Part shown: positions 26,842 through 36,808 of the stretch, piece after piece | How positions within the stretch are numbered: position 1 is the stretch's first letter | How the letters are laid out: every line of letters starts with the position of its first letter | DNA from: JADGHX01 sp037200125 | GTDB taxonomy: Bacteria; Pseudomonadota; Gammaproteobacteria; Steroidobacterales; Steroidobacteraceae | NCBI GenBank assembly: GCA_037200125.1 | Contig: JBBCGS010000002.1 | Span: 248,001 to 312,000 of the forward strand | Length of the DNA stretch: 64,000 bases | Reading direction: 5' to 3' | Position numbers and translations under genes: made by a program | Notes under the pieces: model-generated | Told to the model about the DNA's origin: nothing | The model's database searches: none | Seen by the model: only the letters and a program-made list of their open reading frames with translations

Positions 26842-29800
26842 CAGGTTCTCCAAGCGCGGGAAGCGGTGCGGGTTTGGGACGATAGCGTGCGTGAACGATG
26901 CTGAACAGGACGGGCACGAACACGAGCGTCGCCACCGTCGCGAATATGAGGCCGCCGATGACCGCGCGCCCGAGCGGCGCGTTCTGCTCGCCGCCCTCGC
27001 CGAGGCCCAGCGCCATCGGCGTCATGCCGATGATCATGGCCAGTGCCGTCATGAGCACCGGTCGGAAACGCACGAAACCCGCGTCCAGCGCGGCGGCAAC
27101 CGGGTCCGCGAGCTGCTCGAGCCGCTCGCGCGCAAAGCTGATCACCAGCACGCTGTTGGCGGTGGCGACACCCATGCACATGATCGCGCCTGTCAGCGCC
27201 GGCACCGACAGCGTGGTAAAGCTCACAAACAACATCCACACGATGCCCGCAAGCGCGGCCGGCAACGCGCTGACGATCACAAACGGATCGCTCCACGACT
27301 GGAAGTTGACCACGATCAGCAGGTAGATGAGCGCGATGGCGCCGATCAGGCCGAAGATGAGCCCCGAGAAAGCGCTGTTCATCGTCTGCACCTGGCCGAG
27401 CATCTGCACCGAAGAGCCTTTCGGCAGCTCGCGCTCGTGCGCGGCGATCACCTTGCGAATGTCGCTCGCCACCGCGCCAAGATCGCGCCCCTGCGTCGTG
27501 GCATAAATCTGCACCAGCATCTGGATGTTGTACTGGGAGATGACCGCGCTCGAATTGGCACGGCGGATGTCCGCGATGGCGCCGAGCAGCTGCGGCGTCG
27601 TCGTGCTCGTCGAAGTAATCGGCAGGCTCTGGAGCGCCGAAAGATCGTCCAGCGCGTACTGCGGCGTCTGCATCACGATCGGATACTGAACGCCGTTCCG
27701 GGGGTTCAGCCAGAAGGTCGGCGACACCTGGCTCGAGCCCGCGAGATTGACCACCATGCTGTTGGTGACATCGCGCTCGGTAAGGCCGGCATACAGGGCG
27801 CGGGTGCGATCCACATCCACGTTGAAGGCAGGCATGCCGCGCGATTGCTGGATGCGCGCATCCGCAATGCCCGGGATACGGCGGATGTCGTTGAGCAGCG
27901 TCTGCGCGTAAGCGAAGTTCGCGTCGAGGTTCGCCCCGCGCACCTGAAGGTCGATGGGTGCCGGCACGCCGAAGTTGAGAATCTGGCTCACGATATCGGC
28001 GGGCGTGAACGAGAAAGTGACGCCGGGAAATCGGCGCGGCAACCGCTCGCGCAGCAGCCGTACATACTCTTCCGTCGGACGATGCTCCTTGCTCAGCGAG
28101 ATCTGGATATCGCCATCCTGCGAGCCGATCGTGCCGGTGTTGTTGTACGACATGTTGATGCCGGACGTGGGCAGCCCGATGTTATCGACCGTCGAGGCGA
28201 TCTCCTCCCGCGGGATGAGGCGACGGATCTCGTTCTGGATCTCCGCAAAGATGCGCGCTGTCTCTTCCACACGCGTGCCCACCTGCGCGCGCGCGTGAAT
28301 CATGATCTGCCCGGCATCCACCGCCGGAAAGAAATTGCGCCCCAGCAGCGGCACCAGCGCGAACGACGCCAACACGAAGAGCATGAAGCCGATCACGAAC
28401 ACGCGACGATGCCCGAGAGCGAGCACGAGCACGTCCCGATAGCCGCCGCGAAATTTCTCGAAGCGCGCTTCGAAGCCGCGCTGGAATCGCACCAGCGGGT
28501 TACCCGACACCGGCTGCGCGCCGCCGCCGCCGTGCCCCTCGCCCTGAGGCGCGTGAGGCTTCAACAGATAGTTCGCCATCGTGGGCACGAGCGTGCGCGA
28601 CAGGATGAACGAGCACGTCATCGCGAATATCACGGCCTCGGCCATGGGCACGAACAGGAAGCGCGCCACGCCTTCGAGGAAGAACATCGGCACGAACACG
28701 ATGCAGATGCATAACAGCGAAACGAACGCGGGTGTCACGATCTGCGCCGCGCCGTCGAGAATGGCGTTCTCGACGGTCTTGCCCTGCTCCAGGTGCCAGT
28801 TGATGTTCTCGATGGTGACGGTGGCGTCGTCCACGAGAATGCCGACCGCCAGCGCAAGGCCGCCGAGCGTCATGATGTTGAGCGTTTCACCGAGCAGCGA
28901 CAGCAACGCGATCGATCCGAGCACCGACAGCGGAATGGAGATCGCGATAATCACCGTCGAACGCCAGCTGCCGAGGAAGAGCAGGATCATCAGGCTGGTC
29001 AGCGCGGCCGCGATGATGCCTTCGAAGGCCACGCCGCTGATCGCGCCACGCACGAACAGCGACTGGTCGCCGATCGGCTTGATCTCGAGATTGTCGGGCA
29101 GGCCCGCCTTGAGCTCCTGCACCATGTCCTTGATGCCGGCGATGATGGCGAGCGTCGACGCCGAGCCGTTTTTTCAGCACGCTGATCAGCACGGAGCGGC
29201 CACCGTCCACGTGAACGATGTTGGTCTGCGGCGGGTTGCCATCGCGCACGTGCGCGACATCGCGCAGGTACACCATGGCCCCGTTGACCATCTTGACGGG
29301 CAGCCTGCCGAGATCCTCGAGCGCCGCGGGGCTCGTGTTCAGGTTGATGGGATATTCAAACGCGCCGATCTTCTGCGTGCCCACCGGCGTAATCAGGTTC
29401 TGCGCCGCCAACGCGTTGGCGATGTCCTGCCCCGATAGGCCGCGCGACTGCGCCGCCACCGTGTCGAGATCGATCTGCACCTGACGCGTCTTGCCGCCGT
29501 AGGGACCCGGAACCGCCGCGCCGGGCACCGTGACCAGGCGCGTGCGGATGGAGTTCTGACCCAGATCCGACAACGCCTGCTCGCTCATCCCCTTGCCGGA
29601 AAGCGCAAGCTGGACGATAGAGACGGTGGACGCGCTGTAGTTGATGACGAGCGGCGGGGTGACCCCGGGCGGCATCTGTCTCAGCAGCGTCTGCGCGATC
29701 GCGGTGACCTGCGCATTGGCGGTGTTGATGTTCACCGTCGGCTGGAAAAAGATCTTGATGATCGCAAAGCCCGTGTAAGACGTGGCCTCGATGTGCTCGA

Positions 29801-30035
29801 TATCGTTAACGGTGGTGGTGAGCGAGCGCTCGAACGGCGTGGCGATGCGCCCGCTCATGGGGTCGGGCGGCAGGCCGGTGTAGGAAAACACCACCGCGAT
29901 GACCGGAATGCGGATCTCCGGAAAGATATCGGTGGGCGTGCGCAGGGCGGCCAGCGGCCCGACGATCATGATGAGCAGCGCCAGCACCACAAAAGTATAG
30001 GGGCGGCGCAGCGCCAGTTTGACAATGCCGATCAT
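26831..30035 (-). pseudogene. RND efflux permease, split by a one-base frameshift
   Basis: Together the two reading frames give a full-length permease of about 1068 residues. The first part (30035 to about 29170) carries the N-terminal helix, the first porter domain and the GVTPP/STVSIVQLALSG segment. The second part continues from the next frame through the remaining porter region, the GGLALAVGILVDDATVTIEN helix-4 motif and the C-terminal half to 26831. The frames meet at a run of six T at 29169-29174 (six A in the mRNA). Removing one base restores the expected VLKNGSAST reading. It could be a true inactivating indel or a homopolymer sequencing error; the flanking coding sequence is otherwise intact. 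Confidence 0.82.
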
Positions 30036-30233
30036 GCGGGGAGTGAAACCTTGGTGCCCGGACCATAGCAGAACGTCCCGCCGCGCCGGGTTAAAGGTTT
30101 TTAATCACCCGTCGCATGGCGCGTGCGCGGCCATCGAAGAGAATTGCGGAGCTCGTCACGGCCGACGCGTCCACGCTCGTAGCAGCGGACGCACTGAATC
30201 GGCGCGTCGGGATCGGGACGTCGGGCAAGCCGC

Positions 30234-30623
30234 TCACTCGACTGTCGTGCGGATCTCCAGCCCGGTTTTGAGCGTCAACGTCACCGGAGTGCGCTCCGCG
30301 ATGTCGGCCAGTCGGGCACGTTGCTCGTCCGTCAACACTCCGCCCAATCTCAGTACGCGATCGATTGAAGAGGACTTGTCCGGCAGCCTCGTGAAGCGCA
30401 CATCGACCTCGACCGAGCCGAGCGGCCACTGCTTGCGCTCGGCATACATGCGCAAGGTGATCGCCGTGCAGGACGCGAGTGACGCCGCAAGCAGATCGTA
30501 CGGAGCGGGCCCCGCATCCGTGCCGCCGCGGACGGCCGGCTCATCGGACGTCAGCACATGCCTGCCGGATTTGAGCGCTACGACGTAGTGGATGTCGCCA
30601 ATGCTTGCCGTCGCGTCAGCCAT
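30234..30623 (-). CDS. OsmC family protein
   Basis: A 129-residue OsmC/Ohr-type protein. APYDLLAASLASCTAITLRMYAERK holds the conserved peroxidatic cysteine (C52) at the start of the long central helix, and a family-typical strand with TLKTGLEIRT lies near the end. Members reduce organic hydroperoxides or handle sulfur species. The ATG at 30623 is preferred to a TTG two codons earlier. It follows the sensor-kinase stop by 12 bp, so it may be cotranscribed with the protease and kinase. Confidence 0.85.
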   Translation of the reverse strand: MADATASIGDIHYVVALKSGRHVLTSDEPAVRGGTDAGPAPYDLLAASLASCTAITLRMYAERKQWPLGSVEVDVRFTRLPDKSSSIDRVLRLGGVLTDEQRARLADIAERTPVTLTLKTGLEIRTTVE

Positions 30624-30635
30624 GTTCAATAGCGC

Positions 30636-33600
30636 TCAGGTGCAGGTGCTGTGAAGAGTGTTCGCGTTCACGACCACGCCGGCGCGACGCGTCGAGAGCC
30701 ATCGGGACAATACCGCGTGTAGTGTTGCTCGAGTGAACGGCTTGCCAAGATAGTCGTCCATGCCCGCGGCAAAGCAACCGGCGCGCGCGGCGTCGGTCAT
30801 GTCCGCCGTCAGCGCGATCACTGGCGTGTGCGTGGCACCGGCTTCCACACGCCGCAGCTCGCGCGTCGCGGAGTAGCCATCCATCACGGGCATCTGGCAG
30901 TCCATCAGCACCACGTCATACCGGCCGGCGGCGAGCTTCGCGAGCGCCTCGCGACCGTGTTCCGCGCCATCGACTTCGAGGCCGAAGCTCGCGAGCATGC
31001 CGTCGGCCACTTCCCGATTGAGCTCCTGATCCTCGACCACGAGCACGCGGCCCGTGAGCGGCGCGAACGCGCGTGAGTGCGGATCCGTGGCGGGCACATT
31101 GCTTCCCTGGCCGCCCAGGCGCCCGGTCAGCGAGCCATGCAGTTCCAGCAGCCGCAGCGGACGAGTGAGCTCGGCGTCGAACCACTGCTCTTTCTCGTTT
31201 TCGATGTACGTCAGGCTGACGAAGCTTCTGATGCGGATGGCACGCGGCCGCGCGGTGCGCTGGCGCAGAGCGGGCTCCAGCAGCGCATCGGCATTGGCGC
31301 TCGAGGACGAGTCGTCGATCACCACCACGTTGTACGCGGCGGAGCGCAGCTCCTGCGCCGCCTCCTGCAACGTGGACACGCATACGGCATCGGCGCCCCA
31401 CTCGGCCAGCGCTCGCTGGATCAGCCCCCGAACGGACTCGTTGCCTTCCGCCACGAGCACACGTAGCCCGTGCAGATCCGACGGATGCGGCGGCCTCTCC
31501 GCCGTCGCGTGCGCAGTGGGCAGCGCGAGCTCGAACGAGAACGTGGACCCAACACCCGGCTCACTCGTGAGCGACAGCTGCCCACCCATCAGCTCCACGA
31601 GCTGGCGCACGATCGAAAGACCGAGCCCCGTGCCACCGAAACGCCGGGTCGTCGACGCATCTTCCTGCGCGAACTCTTCGAAGATCCTCGACTGATTGCG
31701 CGGCTCGATGCCGATCCCGGTATCCACCACGTCCATCCGTACGCGCAAAGAGCCAGCGGAGAGATCCAGCGGCACGAGCCGAAGCCGCACTTCGCCCTGT
31801 TCGGTGAACTTCACCGCGTTCCCGCCGAGATTCACGAGCACCTGGCGCAGGCGCACCGCATCCGCCATCACGCGAGGCAGCGGATGCGACGGGCAGTCGC
31901 AAATCACTTCAACGGCCTTCGCAGCCGCGCGAGCCGCAAGCATTTCCCCTGTCTGCTCCACCAGCTCGATGAGGTCGCATTCCACCGGCGCCAGCTGCAG
32001 CCGGCCCGCTTCGATCTTGGAGAAGTCGAGCACGTCGTCGACGATGCCGAGCAGCGAGTCCGCCGAGCGATAAATGCCTTCGACGAAGCGCCGCTGTGCC
32101 TGCGGCAGCGGCCTGTCGAGCAGCAGCTCGCTCATCCCCAGCACCGCGTTCATCGGCGTTCGCAGCTCGTGGCTCATGCGCGCGACGAAATCACTCTTCG
32201 CGCGAGACAGGACCTGAAGCTGCTCATTGCGTTCCTCGAGCTCACGCGTGCGGGTGCGCACGGTCCGCTCGAGCTCGCGGCTGTAACGAAGCTCCCGCTC
32301 GCGCCGCCTGCGATAGTGCCGCCACAGGTACCCCAGAATCAGCAGCGCGACGGCGGCATACGCCGCCTTGGCCAGCGGCGTGTCCCATGGCGCCGGCGAG
32401 ACGCGCAGTGGAATCGCAAGCCCCTCGTCGTTCCAGACACCGTCGGCATTCGCGGCGCGGACCCTGAAGATGTAGTTGCCCGCGTCCAGGTTCGTGTAAG
32501 TCGCGGAGCGCTGTCCGCCCACGTTGTTCCAGCCCGTGTCGAACCCTTCGAGGCGATAGAGGTAGCGATTGTTCTCCGGTGAGGTGAAATCGAGCGCCGA
32601 GAACGCGAACGTGACGAGCTTGTCGTTATGCGCCAGCACGAGCGGCCGACCGGGCGCGGGCAACTCGTGAGGCTCGAGCGTGCGGTCGAGAATCCTGGCG
32701 GAAGTGAGCACCACTCGCGGCGATGGCGCGGCGGCCGGCTCGTTGCCCGGCGCGAACGCGTTGAAACCGTTGCTGCCGCCGAAGTATAGAGTGCCGTCGC
32801 CACCGCGAAAGTGAGCGTTGAAGTTGAAGTCTTCGCCCTGCAAGCCGTGCGCTTCGTGGAATACTTTCATCGCGCGAGTGCGCGGATCGAAGCGCACGAG
32901 ACCATTGTTCGTGCTGAGCCAGAGGCGCCCGGCGCCATCCGACTCGATGCCGTAGACCACCTGGCCGCGCATTTCCGCAAGGCCCGGCGGGCTTTCGAAG
33001 CGCACGGCGGCGGGCGCTTCGGAACCGCCGATCACGTGATCGACGCCGCCACCGGCCGTGCCGACCCACAGCTCGCCACGCGCATCGACATGCAACGCGT
33101 AGACCGTGTCATCACTGAGACTTGCCGGATCGCCATCGCGGCGGCGGAAGTGGTGGAAGCGGCCCGCGCGCCGATCGAACAGATTCAGCCCGCCGCCGAT
33201 CGTTCCGATCCACAGATTGCCGCGCGGGTCTTCGACAATCGCACTCACCTGACCGATGCTGAGGCCCGTCGCGTCCTCGCGCCCGAACGGATAGCGGACG
33301 AAGCCGCCGCTGGCCGGGTCGAAGCGAGCCAACCCGCCGCCAAACGAGCCGACCCACAACGCGCCGCTGCGATCTTCGTACAGCGACATCACGCCGTCCG
33401 CCGGCAGGCTCGCGGAGTCGCCCTCGGCGTGACGGAAGACGCGCGTCGAGCCGCCAGCGGGCTCGAACCGGATGAGCCCACCGGCCATCGTGCCAATCCA
33501 CAGCGCGCCGCTTCGGTCGCGAAGGAGCGCCATGACGCGCGCGTCGGGTAACACGGGATTGCCGGTGCCGAACACCGGTCGCCGCTCCCGCCGGCTCGAC

Positions 33601-34784
33601 ATCTCGATTTCGACGAGGCCGCGTAACGTGCCCACCCACAGCTTGCCGGGGCCGCTCTCCGCAAACGCGTTCACCGGCACATTGCGCGTGAGCGGACTCA
33701 GGTAGTGACCCAGCGCCCAGCTTCGGGGGTTCCAGTGGCTCGCCCCGCCGGCGCGCGTTCCCACCCACAGGACTCCGCCTCGATCCTGGTACAACGCCAT
33801 GGTGTCGTTGTCGCGCAGGCTTTGCGGGTTGTCGGCGTCGCGACCGTAGTGCACGAAGCGCTCCGAGCCACGGTCGAAGAGATTGAGCCCACCGGAAGTC
33901 GCGACCCAGAGTCGCTGCGCATCGTCCTCGAGGATCGCAATGACGCGATTGCCGCTCAGGGAGCCCGGATCCCGCTCATCGTGACGGAAGTGCGTGACGC
34001 GGCCGGCCGCTGGGTCGAAGCGAAAAAGCCCGCTATCGAACGTGCCGATCCAGATCGCGCCGGAGCGGTCCCCGCCGATGCCGCGCACGCGGGGGGCCGC
34101 GCCGCCGCCGGCTCGAAGATCGATGGTGACGAAGTCGTTCGTCGCGGGTTCGTAGCGACTCAGGCCCGCGTCGGTGCCGACCCAGAGCTTGCCGCGTGGA
34201 TCCTTGTACAGCGCGAAGATGTGATCGGAGGCGAGCGAGCGCGCCTCGCCCTCGCGATGACGGAAATGGCGAACGCGGCGCGTGCGCGGATCGAGCACGT
34301 CCAGGCCGTCGTCGGTGGCGGCCCAGATATTCCCCGCCTGATCGATGAGCACCATGCGCACGAGATCGCTCGAGAGCGACGTCGCGTCGAGCGGATCGTG
34401 CCTGAAGCGTTCGAAACGATCCGTCTTGCGATCCCAGCGCGCCACGCCGCCGCCCCACGTCGCAAGCCACAGATCGCCGTTCCCGTCCTCGACGATGGAC
34501 CAGACGTAGTCGTTCGCGAGCCCATGCTCGTCGCCGCGCTCGCGGCGATATTCGCGGATGGAGTAGCCGTCGTAACGATTGAGGCCGCTTTCAGTGCCGA
34601 TCCAGAGGTAGCCCTGCGAGTCCTGCAGGAAGCTCATGACGGTGCTCTGCGAAAGCCCGTCGCGTATCGTCAGGTGCTCGAAGTACATCGGCCGGGTTTC
34701 CGGAGCCCTCTCGGCAACCGCGGCATTCACCTCGGGCGCGCAAAGCGCCGCGCACAGCGCCAGGGCATACAGCACGAGCCGCAT
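30636..34784 (-). CDS. Hybrid sensor histidine kinase with periplasmic propeller
   Basis: A 1382-residue one-protein two-component system. It has a signal peptide (1 to about 23), a dozen or more Reg_prop blades (repeated G-x-LWIGT-x-x-GLNRYD) forming two propellers, a Y_Y_Y domain (NRYLYRLEGFDTGWNNVGGQRSATYTNLDAGNYIF), one membrane helix, HisKA with phospho-acceptor H872 (MSHELRTPMNA), HATPase_c (GTGLGLSIVRQL), a degenerate receiver (VLVAEGNESVR) and a complete receiver with D1295 (VLMDCQMPVMDG). The start at 34784 opens the signal peptide; a longer frame only reads antisense-like repeat sequence of the protease gene. No DNA-binding domain is fused, so output probably passes through Hpt or a separate regulator. 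It starts 22 bp after the subtilase stop. Confidence 0.9.
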   Translation of the reverse strand: MRLVLYALALCAALCAPEVNAAVAERAPETRPMYFEHLTIRDGLSQSTVMSFLQDSQGYLWIGTESGLNRYDGYSIREYRRERGDEHGLANDYVWSIVEDGNGDLWLATWGGGVARWDRKTDRFERFRHDPLDATSLSSDLVRMVLIDQAGNIWAATDDGLDVLDPRTRRVRHFRHREGEARSLASDHIFALYKDPRGKLWVGTDAGLSRYEPATNDFVTIDLRAGGGAAPRVRGIGGDRSGAIWIGTFDSGLFRFDPAAGRVTHFRHDERDPGSLSGNRVIAILEDDAQRLWVATSGGLNLFDRGSERFVHYGRDADNPQSLRDNDTMALYQDRGGVLWVGTRAGGASHWNPRSWALGHYLSPLTRNVPVNAFAESGPGKLWVGTLRGLVEIEMSSRRERRPVFGTGNPVLPDARVMALLRDRSGALWIGTMAGGLIRFEPAGGSTRVFRHAEGDSASLPADGVMSLYEDRSGALWVGSFGGGLARFDPASGGFVRYPFGREDATGLSIGQVSAIVEDPRGNLWIGTIGGGLNLFDRRAGRFHHFRRRDGDPASLSDDTVYALHVDARGELWVGTAGGGVDHVIGGSEAPAAVRFESPPGLAEMRGQVVYGIESDGAGRLWLSTNNGLVRFDPRTRAMKVFHEAHGLQGEDFNFNAHFRGGDGTLYFGGSNGFNAFAPGNEPAAAPSPRVVLTSARILDRTLEPHELPAPGRPLVLAHNDKLVTFAFSALDFTSPENNRYLYRLEGFDTGWNNVGGQRSATYTNLDAGNYIFRVRAANADGVWNDEGLAIPLRVSPAPWDTPLAKAAYAAVALLILGYLWRHYRRRRERELRYSRELERTVRTRTRELEERNEQLQVLSRAKSDFVARMSHELRTPMNAVLGMSELLLDRPLPQAQRRFVEGIYRSADSLLGIVDDVLDFSKIEAGRLQLAPVECDLIELVEQTGEMLAARAAAKAVEVICDCPSHPLPRVMADAVRLRQVLVNLGGNAVKFTEQGEVRLRLVPLDLSAGSLRVRMDVVDTGIGIEPRNQSRIFEEFAQEDASTTRRFGGTGLGLSIVRQLVELMGGQLSLTSEPGVGSTFSFELALPTAHATAERPPHPSDLHGLRVLVAEGNESVRGLIQRALAEWGADAVCVSTLQEAAQELRSAAYNVVVIDDSSSSANADALLEPALRQRTARPRAIRIRSFVSLTYIENEKEQWFDAELTRPLRLLELHGSLTGRLGGQGSNVPATDPHSRAFAPLTGRVLVVEDQELNREVADGMLASFGLEVDGAEHGREALAKLAAGRYDVVLMDCQMPVMDGYSATRELRRVEAGATHTPVIALTADMTDAARAGCFAAGMDDYLGKPFTRATLHAVLSRWLSTRRAGVVVNANTLHSTCT

Positions 34785-34806
34785 ACACCGGCGCACGAGC
34801 AGCCTG

Positions 34807-36663
34807 TTACTGCGCGCCCGCCCCAACCTCGCTCTCTGTGAAGTCACTGCTCCATGTGTAGCCGCTACTCCACGTGTAGCCGCTGCTCCATGTATAGCCA
34901 CTGCTCCAAGTGTACCCGCCGCCCCAGGTGTAACTGTCGCTCCAGGTGAAATCGCCCGGATCCGAATAGCCGCCGTCCCAGAGCAATCCGTCGAGCGTGG
35001 AGGCAAGCCCTACGAGCAGATCGCCCAGAATGGGGACGCCACCGAGCAAGCCACCCACCAGGCCCGCGAGACCGCCGCCTGAACCCGACGAACCCTGCAC
35101 TTCCATGACGTAGAAGTTGCCGTTGGCATCCTGGTTCGCGCGGCCGCCGTAGTGCTGAATCCCCGCGAGATCGAGTACGACGTTCAGCCCGACGTTCGCG
35201 CAACCCGAGGCCGTGCTGTACACGGCGTCGTTTGCATTCACGAGCCCGGCGCCTTGCTGGAACACGGTGTACGCCAGCGCTCCATTCGGCTTCACGGCCG
35301 GACGCGCGCTCGACATGAGACGACACTTGACGTCGTCGGGCCGCAGCAACGGATTGGCCTCGAGCATCAGCGCAACTACCCCACTCGTTACGGCGGCGGC
35401 TTGCGACGTGCCGGAGATCGTGAGATCGAGGTTCGTGTTGTCCACCCAGCTCGGAAATTCCGCGGCCAGTGTGCCGTCGTTGGGAGCGTAAGCACGAAGG
35501 TGCCCACCCATCGACACGACCTCGGGCTTTACGAAACCTTCGTAGGTCGGCCCGGCCGACGAGAACGTTGCCAGCGAATATTTCTGCGGCTGGAGTGGCT
35601 GATAGTTGTCCGTCACCGCGCCGACTGTGACGACGTAGGGAACATTGCCCGGCACACCGATCGTCATGGGCGACGGGCCGCCGTTTCCAGCGGCGGCGAC
35701 AACGACGATTCCGGCGTTCCAGGCCGCCATGACGGCCTGATTCAGCGGATCCTCCCAGTAGTGAGAGGTCGGGGTTCCGGCCAGGGACAGATTGATCACA
35801 CGGATCCCGTAAGCGAGCCGATTGTTCACGACCCACTGGATGCCGCGGATCACATCGAAGTACCGCCCGCGACCGTCGGTGTCCAGAACCCGCACCGAAA
35901 CGAGATTCACGCCGGGCGCGACGCCCTGGTAACGGCCCGTTTGCGCGGCGACGGCGCTGCTCGCGATGACAGACGACACGTGCGTGCCATGCCCGTGGAG
36001 GTCATCGATATCCCAACCGTACTTGTTGAACAGCCGCCACGGATAGAAAGAAGGATTCTGACGATCGAGGATCACGTCGTACTGGGCGAGCACACGGGGA
36101 GAGCGACCGTAAGAGGTGGTCTGCAGTGGTCCCTTCTGGCGCCAAACTCCCGTATCCAGCACGGCAACGGTTACTCCGCGGCCCGTGACACCGCCCTGAT
36201 GCAGCGTGCTCGCCGCGACTTCCGCCGGATAGTAAGTCTCTGGAGCCGTGGTAACGCTGCTGCTGCTTACCGTGCCCTCTTCGTAGATATGCAAGCCGGG
36301 GATCGGCTTCTTGCTCAGCGCTTCGAGCTCGCGCCCGTCGAGTTGCGCGCCGACGGCGCGGATGATGTCCAGCTCGCCCGTGACGACGCCCCCGACTTCC
36401 TCGACCGCCCGCTTCGCAAGCGCCGCGTTGGACGCCTGGACGATGTAATCGCCGCGAACGCCCGGCTTGGTGACGCGGGAAACATGCATCACGGGTGAAG
36501 CGGGCGCCGCGATCTTCACCGCCTTTACATCGATACGCGACTGGGAGGTGGACGGATGCGTGGCGGACCGGTCAGACCACAAGACCGTGGCGACCCCCAG
36601 GGTCAGCAAAAAGCCAACCAGTCCCGCAGTGAAGAATCTGACACGTCGTCCGTGTGTGGTCAT
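34807..36663 (-). CDS. Subtilisin-like serine protease (S8) with GYTWSS repeats
   Basis: A 618-residue exported S8 peptidase. The N-terminus has a membrane/signal segment (about 9-29), then a propeptide-like region. The catalytic triad is D170 (VAVLDTGVW), H225 (GHGTHVSSVI) and S420 (ISGTSQAAA), with oxyanion asparagine in AAAGNGG. After the catalytic domain come a glycine-rich linker and about six tandem GYTWSS-type hexads ending in an acidic tail. Similar aromatic repeats occur at the C-termini of other secreted S8 enzymes; their role is unknown to me. It is directly upstream of the hybrid kinase, suggesting a shared message. Confidence 0.88.
   Translation of the reverse strand: MTTHGRRVRFFTAGLVGFLLTLGVATVLWSDRSATHPSTSQSRIDVKAVKIAAPASPVMHVSRVTKPGVRGDYIVQASNAALAKRAVEEVGGVVTGELDIIRAVGAQLDGRELEALSKKPIPGLHIYEEGTVSSSSVTTAPETYYPAEVAASTLHQGGVTGRGVTVAVLDTGVWRQKGPLQTTSYGRSPRVLAQYDVILDRQNPSFYPWRLFNKYGWDIDDLHGHGTHVSSVIASSAVAAQTGRYQGVAPGVNLVSVRVLDTDGRGRYFDVIRGIQWVVNNRLAYGIRVINLSLAGTPTSHYWEDPLNQAVMAAWNAGIVVVAAAGNGGPSPMTIGVPGNVPYVVTVGAVTDNYQPLQPQKYSLATFSSAGPTYEGFVKPEVVSMGGHLRAYAPNDGTLAAEFPSWVDNTNLDLTISGTSQAAAVTSGVVALMLEANPLLRPDDVKCRLMSSARPAVKPNGALAYTVFQQGAGLVNANDAVYSTASGCANVGLNVVLDLAGIQHYGGRANQDANGNFYVMEVQGSSGSGGGLAGLVGGLLGGVPILGDLLVGLASTLDGLLWDGGYSDPGDFTWSDSYTWGGGYTWSSGYTWSSGYTWSSGYTWSSDFTESEVGAGAQ
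34840..34947 (-). repeat. Six tandem 18-bp units coding the protease C-terminal hexads
   Basis: Units begin at 34840, 34858, 34876, 34894, 34912 and 34930. The central four are most alike and differ mainly at synonymous-looking positions. Each encodes a copy of Gly-Tyr-Thr-Trp-Ser-Ser or a variant (GGGYTW, SDSYTW). Confidence 0.85.
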
Positions 36664-36808
36664 GATGCCCTCCCATACGCTTTTTTTCGATCGCGCGGCC
36701 TTGTACCCGATGCGACCTGCGGACGTCGAAAGTTACCGCACCCGCAGGTATCGCAAAATGGAGAATCGCTGTATCAAGGCTGGCTCACAGCATAGGTACG
36801 GCACAGCT

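Noticed and set aside
26726..28714. 662-codon plus-strand frame opposite the RND permease
   Set aside because: Antisense, dominated by His, Arg and Glu, no recognisable fold.
29169..29175. Programmed -1 frameshift at A-AAA-AAC in the RND permease
   Set aside because: The sequence looks slippery, but joining the two frames needs a +1 move (or loss of one base), not -1, and no downstream stimulatory structure is evident.
34785..35006. Upstream extension of the hybrid kinase
   Set aside because: It reads Ala/Gly/His repeats produced by the opposite codon phase of the protease GYTWSS repeats; the signal peptide starts at 34784.
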